Assembly (NCBI GenBank): GCA_022777285.1
Contig: JALFGN010000129.1
Span: 1 to 41,973, forward strand
From: Blautia sp.
GTDB lineage: Bacteria; Bacillota; Clostridia; Lachnospirales; Lachnospiraceae
Length of the DNA stretch: 41,973 nt
Direction of reading: 5' to 3'
The notes beneath the pieces are model-generated. The model saw only the letters and a list, made by a program, of their open reading frames with translations. It was not told where the DNA came from and searched no databases. The position numbers and the translations under genes were made by a program. Position 1 is the first letter of the stretch. Every line of letters starts with the position of its first letter. Of this stretch, positions 8,365 through 15,522 are shown one piece after another.

Positions 8365-9216
8365 ATGGCAAAGAGATTACTTGGTAAAGAAGTAACAGCA
8401 GCATTAAATGAAAGAATTAAAGCAGATGTAGCTGCTCTGGAAGCAAAAGGAGTAAAACCAACACTGGGTATCATCCGTGTCGGTGAAAATGAAAGTGATA
8501 TCTCTTATGAAAGAGGTGCTACAAAACGTTGTGAAACTTTAGGGGTAGCATGTGAAAAAATTCTTCTTCCGGAAGATGTAAGTCAGGAAGAACTGCTTGC
8601 AACCATCGATAAAGTAAACAAAGACGACAATATTCACGGAGTTCTGTTATTCCGTCCGCTTCCGAAACATCTGAATCAGTCTGTAATCGAAAATGCGCTG
8701 GATCCTGCAAAAGACGTAGACTGTATGACCGATGGCTCCATGTCCGGTGTATTCACAGGGAAAAACGTAGGATTCCCTCCATGTACACCACAGGCTTGTA
8801 TGGAAATTCTGGATCATTACGGAATCGACTGTACAGGTAAAAAAGCAGTTGTAGTAGGAAGAAGCCTTGTAGTAGGAAAACCGGCAGCCATGATGCTGGT
8901 GAAAAAGAACGCAACGGTAACGATTTGTCATACAAGAACAGTAGATATGCCGTCTGTTGTAAGAGAAGCAGATATTGTGATCGTAGCAGCTGGCCGTGCA
9001 GGTGTTGTGGATGATACATACTTAAGAGAAGGCCAGATCGTTATCGATGTAGGTATCAACGTAAATGCAGAAGGAAAACTCTGCGGAGACGTTGACTTCG
9101 AAAAAGCAGAACCGATCGTAGAAGCAATCACTCCTGTTCCGGGCGGTGTTGGAAGTGTTACAACATCGGTTCTTGTTGGACATGTGGTAGAAGCTGCAAA
9201 ACGTAAATTTGCATAA
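8365..9216 (+). CDS. folD: NADP-type methylenetetrahydrofolate dehydrogenase (FolD family), probably without cyclohydrolase activity
   Basis: FolD-family enzyme of the methyl branch, oxidising or reducing 5,10-methylene/methenyl-THF. The 283-residue length and the motifs KDVDCMTDG, GKKAVVVGRSLVVGKP (nucleotide-binding region) and ITPVPGGVG are typical. Gap-free alignment from the conserved VG puts Tyr48 on the family Tyr (E. coli Tyr50), but the catalytic Lys four residues later (E. coli Lys54) is Ala52. The conserved Gln of the ILVQLPLP motif is Phe96 (LLFRPLP). Asp119 is kept. In bifunctional enzymes that Lys and Gln serve the cyclohydrolase step, so I infer a monofunctional dehydrogenase working with the adjacent FchA. 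Last gene of the operon, with a terminator directly after it. Confidence 0.93.
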   Translation: MAKRLLGKEVTAALNERIKADVAALEAKGVKPTLGIIRVGENESDISYERGATKRCETLGVACEKILLPEDVSQEELLATIDKVNKDDNIHGVLLFRPLPKHLNQSVIENALDPAKDVDCMTDGSMSGVFTGKNVGFPPCTPQACMEILDHYGIDCTGKKAVVVGRSLVVGKPAAMMLVKKNATVTICHTRTVDMPSVVREADIVIVAAGRAGVVDDTYLREGQIVIDVGINVNAEGKLCGDVDFEKAEPIVEAITPVPGGVGSVTTSVLVGHVVEAAKRKFA

Positions 9217-9224
9217 AAAATCCG

Positions 9225-9271
9225 ATATGGCGGAGTTTCTTCAGAGAAGAAATTCCGTCATATTTTTTTTT
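9225..9271 (+). terminator. intrinsic terminator of the acs-fchA-folD operon
   Basis: An 18-bp stem (9225-9242 with 9246-9263, two G-U pairs, 3-nt loop) runs directly into nine T residues. It begins 9 bp after the folD stop and closes the Wood-Ljungdahl operon. Confidence 0.93.
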
Positions 9272-9285
9272 GTCCTGCATATAAT
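9258..9285 (+). promoter_or_regulatory. candidate sigma-E promoter of spoIVA
   Basis: TCATATT at 9258-9264 matches the sigma-E -35 consensus KMATATT. CATATAAT at 9278-9285 matches 7 of 8 positions of the -10 consensus CATACANT. The 13-nt spacer is slightly short. It overlaps the 3' arm and T-run of the folD terminator. spoIVA is a sigma-E gene in Bacillus subtilis, which supports the reading; it has not been tested here. Confidence 0.5.
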
Positions 9286-9351
9286 GTGGTATCCGGGCCG
9301 GAACCTGGCATAAAATGGAGTTGGTCCGAAGTATGACAAGGGGGCGTCTGC

Positions 9352-10821
9352 ATGGATACATATAATATTTACAAGGATATACAAGCCCGTACCGGGGGAG
9401 AAATCTATATTGGAGTAGTAGGACCTGTCCGGACAGGAAAATCAACGTTTGTTCGTCGTTTTATGGAACTTGCGGCTTTGCCCAACATGGAAGAAAATCT
9501 GCAAAAAGAGATCCGGGATCAGCTTCCGCTCAGCGGTTCCGGAAAACTCATTACGACCGTGGAACCGAAATTTATTCCGAAAGAGGCGGCAAAGATTCAA
9601 ATCGGGGAAGGTCTGAGTGCAAAAATCCGTCTGATTGACTGTGTCGGGTATATGGTTCCGGACGCAGCCGGAAATATGGAGGACGGGAAGGAACGGATGG
9701 TGAAAACTCCCTGGTTTTCGAAAGAAATTCCATTTCATCAGGCAGCAGAAACCGGTACGAAAAAAGTCATAGAAGAACATTCACATATTGGACTTGTCAT
9801 TACCTGTGACGGCTCTTTTGGGGAGATTCCCAGAAGAAATTACATAGAAAGCGAAGAAAAAACGGTGGCGGAACTGAAGCGTGCGGGAAAGCCGTTTCTG
9901 ATTCTGCTCAATTCACAGAAACCCTATAAAGAAGAAACCCTGGAACTGGCAGAGGAGCTGAGAAAAAAATATCATACAGGGGTTATCAGCGTGAATTGTG
10001 AACAGCTGCGCAAAGAGGATGTAACAAGAATCCTGGAAAAGATTCTTTATGAATTTCCGGTGGTGCAGATGGAGTTTTATATTCCCAAATGGGTAGAGAT
10101 CCTTCCGGCAGACCATTATCTGAAAGAGGAACTGCTTCTGGGAATCCGGGAACTGATGGGAAAAATCAAATACATGAAAGATGTGGGAAAGGAATCGATG
10201 AAGATTTCCTCTCAATATGTAAAGGGGCTGTTTCCGGAAAGTCCGGATCTGTCCACCGGGAAGATCCGGGTTCGCGTAGATATGGATGATACCTGGTATT
10301 ATGCGATTCTCAGTGAGATGACCGGTGTGGATATTTCCGACGAGTATGAACTGATTCATACCATGCAGGATCTGGCAGCTATGAAAGAGGAATACGTGAA
10401 GGTGCGGGAGGCCATTTTAGCGGTGCGTGGAAAAGGATATGGTGTGGTGACACCGGATAAAAAGGAAATTAAACTGGAAGAACCGGTTGTGATCCGGCAG
10501 GGAAATAAATATGGGGTAAAAATAAAATCCGTAAGTCCTTCGATCCATATGATCCGTGCCAACATCGAGACGGAAATCGCACCGATTGTGGGAAGCGAAG
10601 AGCAGGCAAAGGATCTGATCACGTATATCAAACACGGAAGCTCGGAAGAGGAGAGCATCTGGCAGACCAATATTTTCGGGAAGTCCATCGGTCAGCTGGT
10701 AGAAGACGGAATTCAGGCAAAACTGGTACAGATCAGTGAAGAAAGTCAGGTGAAACTTCAGGATACCATGCAGAAAATCGTCAATGACAGCAAAGGCGGA
10801 CTGGTGTGTATCATTATCTGA
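9352..10821 (+). CDS. spoIVA: stage IV sporulation protein A, spore coat morphogenetic ATPase
   Basis: SpoIVA polymerises on the forespore surface and anchors the coat. The 489-residue length matches the family (about 492 in B. subtilis). The Walker A loop GPVRTGKST is at about residues 25-33, an LIDCVGYMVPDA segment lies near 95, and the hydrophobic end GGLVCIII resembles the conserved C-terminus. The ribosome-binding site AAGGGGGC at 9338-9345 precedes the ATG. It stands alone between the folD terminator and the cobalamin promoter, and shows that the lineage carries an endospore programme. No functional link to its neighbours is evident. Confidence 0.96.
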   Translation: MDTYNIYKDIQARTGGEIYIGVVGPVRTGKSTFVRRFMELAALPNMEENLQKEIRDQLPLSGSGKLITTVEPKFIPKEAAKIQIGEGLSAKIRLIDCVGYMVPDAAGNMEDGKERMVKTPWFSKEIPFHQAAETGTKKVIEEHSHIGLVITCDGSFGEIPRRNYIESEEKTVAELKRAGKPFLILLNSQKPYKEETLELAEELRKKYHTGVISVNCEQLRKEDVTRILEKILYEFPVVQMEFYIPKWVEILPADHYLKEELLLGIRELMGKIKYMKDVGKESMKISSQYVKGLFPESPDLSTGKIRVRVDMDDTWYYAILSEMTGVDISDEYELIHTMQDLAAMKEEYVKVREAILAVRGKGYGVVTPDKKEIKLEEPVVIRQGNKYGVKIKSVSPSIHMIRANIETEIAPIVGSEEQAKDLITYIKHGSSEEESIWQTNIFGKSIGQLVEDGIQAKLVQISEESQVKLQDTMQKIVNDSKGGLVCIII

Positions 10822-10826
10822 ATCCA

Positions 10827-10855
10827 TTGACTTTTTTATGGGAAAACTATATAAT
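10827..10855 (+). promoter_or_regulatory. sigma-A promoter of the cobalamin operon
   Basis: TTGACT at 10827-10832 and TATAAT at 10850-10855 with an ideal 17-nt spacer, starting 6 bp after the spoIVA stop. Transcription would begin near 10862, immediately ahead of the riboswitch. Confidence 0.88.
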
Positions 10856-10864
10856 AATGAAAGC

Positions 10865-10940
10865 GGAAATGTTACGGAAACAGGTGAAAATCCTGTGCAA
10901 GTCCGTTACTGTAAAGCCAGATACGTGCATTTTCGATGAG
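10865..10940 (+). ncRNA. compact cobalamin riboswitch aptamer upstream of cbiD
   Basis: The core motifs of cobalamin riboswitches are present: ACGGA paired with TCCGT enclosing CAGGTGAAAATCCTG, then TTACTGTAA, then a B12-box-like AGCCAGATACGTGC. The flanks AAATG (5') and CATTT (3') can close the outer stem. Unusually, the B12 box follows the ACTGTAA segment almost directly, so the P6 arm and peripheral domain of the canonical class are missing. It lies between the operon promoter and a terminator, so high cobalamin is expected to stop transcription of the operon. Confidence 0.8.
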
Positions 10941-11029
10941 AGGAAGAGCGTCTGCGGCAACCGGACGGTTTCTGAGAGGATTCCGAAGAGAACCATACCG
11001 TTGTCCGCTTGCTGGCAACGGTATTTTTT
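10941..11029 (+). terminator. expression platform and terminator of the cbiD riboswitch
   Basis: A 9-bp stem (ATACCGTTG at 10995-11003 with CAACGGTAT at 11016-11024) is followed by a T-run to 11029, a clear intrinsic terminator 20 bp before cbiD. Upstream bases near 10970 (CGGACGGTTT) could pair with the ACCG arm to form the competing antiterminator. That pairing is proposed, not proven. Confidence 0.82.
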
Positions 11030-11049
11030 ACGAAATGAGAAGGACAGCG

Positions 11050-12225
11050 ATGGCACATAAAACAGGTCTTGAAGAGTATTTTATTATAAAAAACAATCAA
11101 AAAATGCGTTTTGGGTATACCACCGGATCCTGTGCAGCAGGAGCGGCAAAAGCAGCGGCTTTTATGCTGCTGTCCGGGAAGGAAGCAAAAGAGATTGCAC
11201 TTCTTACGCCAAAAGGAATCAGACTGAACCTGGAGATCCTTCATGTTCACATGGAAGAAGGCCAGGTTTCTTGTGCTGTAAAAAAAGACGGTGGAGACGA
11301 TCCGGATATGACAAGTGGTCTTGAAATCTTTGCACAGGTCACAAAAAGGGCAGAGAAGGGGATTGTCATAGACGGAGGTCCGGGAGTAGGAAGGATTACC
11401 AGAAAGGGACTGGAGCAGCCCGTTGGAAGTGCAGCAATCAACAAAGTCCCGAGAAGTATGATACAGAAAGAACTGGAAGCGCTCAGTAACCAGTATGGAT
11501 ATGAAGGCGGATTTTCTGTATTGATTTCTGTTCCGGGGGGAGAAGTAGTAGCAGAGAAAACGTTTAATCCAAAACTTGGAATTTTGGGAGGAATTTCCAT
11601 TCTTGGTACGTCCGGGATCGTGGAGCCAATGAGTGAACGTGCGCTGATTTGCAGTATCCAGGTGGAGATGAAGCAGCAGTTTGAGAATGGCAGCAGATAT
11701 CTGCTGGTGACACCGGGCAATTATGGCGCTGCCTATCTGAAAGAGCATATGGATCTGCCTTTTGAAACATCCGTAAAGTGCAGCAATTATGTGGGAGAAA
11801 CCGTGGATATGGCCGTGGATATGGGCGTAGAGGGCATTTTGTTTGTAGCGCATATCGGAAAGTTTGTCAAGGTAGCCGGAGGAATCATGAATACCCATTC
11901 CCGGTGTGCAGATGCACGGGCAGAGCTTATGGCTGCAAACGCTTTGCGGGCAGGTGCTTCCGCAGAAACGGCCTGCAGGATTCTGAAGACCGTCACTACA
12001 GATGAAGCCCTTGCGATTTTAAAAGAAGCCGGCTGTCTGGAAGGCACCATCCAGGAGATTACAGACCGGATCTCGGCCAGTCTGAAACACCGTTCTTATG
12101 GACGCATTCTTACCGGGGCTGTGATTTTCTCGAATGAATACGGGTATCTTGGAAAAACAGAAGAAGCAGACACATTGATCAAATATATCGAAGAACAGGA
12201 AATGACAAAGGAGAGACATTCATGA
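11050..12225 (+). CDS. cbiD: cobalt-precorrin-5B C1-methyltransferase
   Basis: SAM-dependent methylation of C1 in the anaerobic corrin route. The N-terminal FGYTTGSCAAGAAKAAA motif is the CbiD hallmark. The frame stays open back to 10936, through the riboswitch, but the translation start must lie after the terminator. I choose the ATG at 11050 (MAHKTG), behind GAGAAGGA; an in-frame ATG at 11035 is less well placed. That gives 391 residues, usual for the family. First gene of the cobalamin operon. Its stop overlaps the cbiL start (ATGA), implying translational coupling. Confidence 0.94.
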   Translation: MAHKTGLEEYFIIKNNQKMRFGYTTGSCAAGAAKAAAFMLLSGKEAKEIALLTPKGIRLNLEILHVHMEEGQVSCAVKKDGGDDPDMTSGLEIFAQVTKRAEKGIVIDGGPGVGRITRKGLEQPVGSAAINKVPRSMIQKELEALSNQYGYEGGFSVLISVPGGEVVAEKTFNPKLGILGGISILGTSGIVEPMSERALICSIQVEMKQQFENGSRYLLVTPGNYGAAYLKEHMDLPFETSVKCSNYVGETVDMAVDMGVEGILFVAHIGKFVKVAGGIMNTHSRCADARAELMAANALRAGASAETACRILKTVTTDEALAILKEAGCLEGTIQEITDRISASLKHRSYGRILTGAVIFSNEYGYLGKTEEADTLIKYIEEQEMTKERHS

Positions 12226-12917
12226 AAGGTAAATTGTTCGGACTGGGTGTGGGACCGGGAGATCCGGAACTGCTCACATTGAAAGCCCTTCGCCTGATTC
12301 AGGAAAGTGATGTGATCGCTGTTCCAGGCAATGAAGTGAAGGAAAGCGTAGCTTATAAAATTGTAAAAGGGGTCTATGAAAAACTGGATGAGAAGCAGTT
12401 GATTCCCATTTCCATGCCTATGACAAAGGATCCGGCGGTTCTGGAAGCCAATCATAAAAAAGCAGCCGATGACGTGGAGGCCTGTCTGAAAGAAGGAAAA
12501 CAGGTGGCATTTCTCACATTGGGAGATCCGACCGTTTATTCCACCTATCTGTATGTACATAAACGGATTCTGGAACGGGGATATGATGTGGAAATCGTCA
12601 GCGGTATCACTTCTTTTTGTGCAGTAGCTGCAAGGCTGAATATGGGACTTGTGGAGATGGCAGAGCCGCTGCATGTCATACCGGCGACTTATAATGCAGA
12701 TACGATGGACGGGATTTTACAGATGCCCGGTACCAAAGTACTGATGAAGACCGGAAGAAAAATGAAGGCGGTAAGAGAAAGTATTATCAAAAGCGGACAG
12801 GAGGCAGTGATGATCGAAGACTGCGGAATGCCTACAGAAAAAATATACGAAACAGCGGAGGAGATTCCGGAACAGGCGGGATACTATTCGCTGATCATTG
12901 TAAAGGAGAAAAAATAA
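12222..12917 (+). CDS. cbiL: cobalt-precorrin-2 C20-methyltransferase
   Basis: Methylates C20 of cobalt-precorrin-2 to give cobalt-precorrin-3, the first peripheral methylation after cobalt insertion. The 231-residue protein starts with the tetrapyrrole methylase loop LFGLGVGPGDPELLTLKAL and has FLTLGDPTVYSTY near residue 105 and VSGITSFCAVAARL near residue 127, both diagnostic of the CobI/CbiL group. It overlaps cbiD by 4 bp and ends 1 bp before cbiF. Confidence 0.94.
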   Translation: MKGKLFGLGVGPGDPELLTLKALRLIQESDVIAVPGNEVKESVAYKIVKGVYEKLDEKQLIPISMPMTKDPAVLEANHKKAADDVEACLKEGKQVAFLTLGDPTVYSTYLYVHKRILERGYDVEIVSGITSFCAVAARLNMGLVEMAEPLHVIPATYNADTMDGILQMPGTKVLMKTGRKMKAVRESIIKSGQEAVMIEDCGMPTEKIYETAEEIPEQAGYYSLIIVKEKK

Positions 12918-12918
12918 G

Positions 12919-13683
12919 ATGGTTCATTTTGTTGGAGCAGGTAGCGGAGCAGCAGACCTGATTACCGTGAGAGGGAAAAATCTGCTGGAACAGGCAGATG
13001 TGATCATATATGCAGGATCTCTGGTCAATCCACAATTGCTGGATTACGCGAAACCGGAAGCTGTGATTTATAACAGTGCAAAAATGACACTGGAAGAAGT
13101 ACTGGATGTGATGCGGCAGGCAGAAAGAGAAGAAAAGACCACGGTCCGTCTGCATACAGGCGATCCCTGTCTGTATGGAGCCATCCGTGAACAGATGGAT
13201 GTGCTGGATCAGGAAGAGATTTCTTATGATTATTGTCCGGGTGTCAGTTCTTTCTGCGGGGCGGCTTCTGCCTTGAATCTGGAGTACACACTGCCGGAGG
13301 TATCCCAGAGTGTCATTATTACCAGAATGGCAGGAAGAACACCGGTACCGGAAAAAGAAAGCATTGAATCCTTTGCTGCCCATCAGGCAACGATGGTGGT
13401 TTTCTTAAGTACCGGACTTCTGGAAGAGCTGTCCAGACGGCTGATCGCAGGCGGTTATAAACCGGACACACCGGCAGCAATCGTGTACAAGGCAACCTGG
13501 GAGGATGAACGTTCTTTTGTGTGCACCGTGGAGACACTGGCAGAGACAGCAAGAAAGAACAAGATTACAAAAACAGCCCTGATGATTATCGGGGAGGCTG
13601 TGGCACATTCCAATTATGAGCGCTCGAAACTGTATGATCCGGGATTTACAACGGAATTCAGGAAAGGAACGGATGGATTATGA
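12919..13683 (+). CDS. cbiF: cobalt-precorrin-4 C11-methyltransferase
   Basis: SAM-dependent C11 methylation. The 254-residue protein opens with VHFVGAGSGAADLITVRG and continues with ADVIIYAGSLVNPQLL, the CobM/CbiF signature. RLHTGDPCLYGAIREQM and PGVSSFCGAASALN are the other tetrapyrrole methylase loops. It overlaps the cbiG start by 4 bp, consistent with coupled translation. Confidence 0.95.
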   Translation: MVHFVGAGSGAADLITVRGKNLLEQADVIIYAGSLVNPQLLDYAKPEAVIYNSAKMTLEEVLDVMRQAEREEKTTVRLHTGDPCLYGAIREQMDVLDQEEISYDYCPGVSSFCGAASALNLEYTLPEVSQSVIITRMAGRTPVPEKESIESFAAHQATMVVFLSTGLLEELSRRLIAGGYKPDTPAAIVYKATWEDERSFVCTVETLAETARKNKITKTALMIIGEAVAHSNYERSKLYDPGFTTEFRKGTDGL

Positions 13684-14798
13684 AAATAGCAATTATTAGT
13701 TTCAGCCAGAGAGGGTATCGTCTGGGAGAAATGATGAGCGGTTTTCTGGAAGGAAACAATTATGAGGTACAGACATTTACAAAGAGTAAATATTCAAAAA
13801 AGATTCTGGATGAATCACAGATGGAAGAAAATGATGCATCCTTCCGGGATGTAAAGAAATTTGCAAAACCCATCGACACTTCTTTGCGTGACTGGACAGA
13901 AAGACGGTTTGCGGATTCTGACGCCATTATTTTTATCGGTGCCTGCGGCATCGCAGTCCGTGGAATCGCACCTTTTGTAAAAAGTAAAAAGACCGATCCG
14001 GCGGTGGTTGTTGTAGACGAGCAGGGCAATTTTGTCATTTCTCTGTTGTCCGGACACATCGGAGGAGCCAACAAGCTTACAGAAGAAATTGCGGATCTGA
14101 TTCAGGGAACACCGGTGATTACCACAGCAACGGATATCAACAATAAATTTGCAGTGGATGTGTTTGCAAAGAACAATGGCTGTTATATTTCGGATATGGA
14201 AATGGCAAAAGAGATTTCCGCAATTCTGGTAAATGGAGGAACGGTCGGATTTGCCAGTGATTTTCCGTGGGTGGGCGAAGTGCCGGCAGAACTGGAACTT
14301 TTTGATGAAGATAAGGAAAAGCCGGAATTCGGAATCTATGTGACAAACAGCTATATGAAACATCCCTTTGTGCATACGTTGTATCTGGTACCGAAGATCG
14401 TTACGCTTGGAATCGGATGCAAAAAGGGAACACCGGGAGAAATCGTGGAAAAAATCGTGCGCAAAGCATGTGATGAAGTATTGACGCCTTCGGTTTCCAT
14501 GGAACTGGTGGCAAGTATTGATCTGAAAAAAGAAGAAGCGGGGATTCTGGAATACTGTAAGGACCGGAAGCTTCCTTTTGTGACGTATACCAAAGAAGAA
14601 CTGCAGCAGGTAGAGGGCAGTTTTGCAGAGTCCCGGTTTGTAGAAGAAGTAACCGGTGTGGACAATGTCTGTGAAAGAAGTGCCATTCTTGGCAGCAGTC
14701 AGCATGGAACAAAAAGTAATCTGATTTTAAGAAAATATGCGGAAGAGGGCGTAACAGTAGCCCTGGCAAGACGGAAATGGAGTGTGAACTTTGAATAA
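13680..14798 (+). CDS. cbiG: cobalt-precorrin-5A hydrolase
   Basis: Opens the delta-lactone of cobalt-precorrin-5A and releases the C20 two-carbon unit as acetaldehyde, a step specific to the anaerobic route. The 372 residues show the family motifs IIFIGACGIAVRGIAPF near residue 81, SLLSGHIGGANKLTEEIA near 121 and TTATDINNKFAVDVFA near 147. The C-terminal domain has VTLGIGCKKGTP near 240. Starts at an ATG overlapping cbiF and ends overlapping the TTG start of cbiH. Confidence 0.94.
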   Translation: MKIAIISFSQRGYRLGEMMSGFLEGNNYEVQTFTKSKYSKKILDESQMEENDASFRDVKKFAKPIDTSLRDWTERRFADSDAIIFIGACGIAVRGIAPFVKSKKTDPAVVVVDEQGNFVISLLSGHIGGANKLTEEIADLIQGTPVITTATDINNKFAVDVFAKNNGCYISDMEMAKEISAILVNGGTVGFASDFPWVGEVPAELELFDEDKEKPEFGIYVTNSYMKHPFVHTLYLVPKIVTLGIGCKKGTPGEIVEKIVRKACDEVLTPSVSMELVASIDLKKEEAGILEYCKDRKLPFVTYTKEELQQVEGSFAESRFVEEVTGVDNVCERSAILGSSQHGTKSNLILRKYAEEGVTVALARRKWSVNFE

Positions 14799-15522
14799 AA
14801 TATATGTAGTCGGCATCGGTCCCGGTGCTTATGAAAAAATGACCATTGAAGCAGCAGAAGCTTTGAAAAACAGTGATGTGATTATCGGATATACCGTATA
14901 TGTAGATCTGGTAAAGAATCATTTTCCAGGAAAAGAATTTCTCACCACACCGATGAAAAAAGAGGTGGAGCGTTGTGTGATGGCGTTTGATGAAGCAATG
15001 AAAGGAAAGGTTGTATCGATGATCTGCAGCGGAGATGCCGGTGTCTATGGAATGGCAGGTCTGATGTATGAAGTGGGAATCAATTATCCGGAAGTCGAAC
15101 TGGAAATCATTCCCGGTGTGACGGCAGCAACCGGAGGAGCCGCTGTGCTTGGTGCACCGCTGATTCATGATTTTTGTCTGATTAGCTTAAGTGATCTTCT
15201 GACTCCGTGGGAAAAAATCGAGACCAGGCTGGTGGATGCAGCGCATGCAGATTTTGTAATCTGTCTGTATAATCCTTCCAGTAAAAAACGCCACGATTAC
15301 CTGATGAAGGCTTGTGATCTGATGATGCAATACAAAGGAGAAGAGACGGTCTGTGGAATCGTCGGCAATATCGGAAGAGACGGAGAGTCCATGAAAGTGA
15401 TGACACTGAGCGAACTGCGAGAGACACCGGTGGATATGTTTACGACTGTCTTTATCGGAAATTCACAGACTAAGAATATCAATGGAAAAATGGTGACACC
15501 GAGAGGCTATAGAAATGTGTAA
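14791..15522 (+). CDS. cbiH: cobalt-precorrin-3 C17-methyltransferase
   Basis: Ring-contracting C17 methyltransferase. The 243-residue protein has the motifs YVVGIGPGAYEKMTIEAAEAL at the N-terminus (the last four residues of this run are part of the helix), MICSGDAGVYGMAGL near residue 76 and IPGVTAATGGAAVLGAPL near 109. The only sensible start is a TTG at 14791 overlapping the cbiG stop; no ATG or GTG precedes the GIGPG loop. The weak start may keep expression low, or reflect coupling to cbiG. Confidence 0.94.
   Translation: MNKIYVVGIGPGAYEKMTIEAAEALKNSDVIIGYTVYVDLVKNHFPGKEFLTTPMKKEVERCVMAFDEAMKGKVVSMICSGDAGVYGMAGLMYEVGINYPEVELEIIPGVTAATGGAAVLGAPLIHDFCLISLSDLLTPWEKIETRLVDAAHADFVICLYNPSSKKRHDYLMKACDLMMQYKGEETVCGIVGNIGRDGESMKVMTLSELRETPVDMFTTVFIGNSQTKNINGKMVTPRGYRNV

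Noticed and set aside
9272-9351. Mobile-element or recombination scar around spoIVA
   Set aside because: No inverted repeats, target duplications or transposase remnants are visible on either side.
10936-11049. Extension of cbiD upstream to a start at 10936
   Set aside because: The frame is open by chance through the riboswitch terminator. The ATG at 11050 has a proper ribosome-binding site and gives the family length.
10806-11060. 84-codon open frame across the spoIVA end and riboswitch
   Set aside because: It overlaps the promoter, aptamer and terminator, has no ribosome-binding site and resembles no family.
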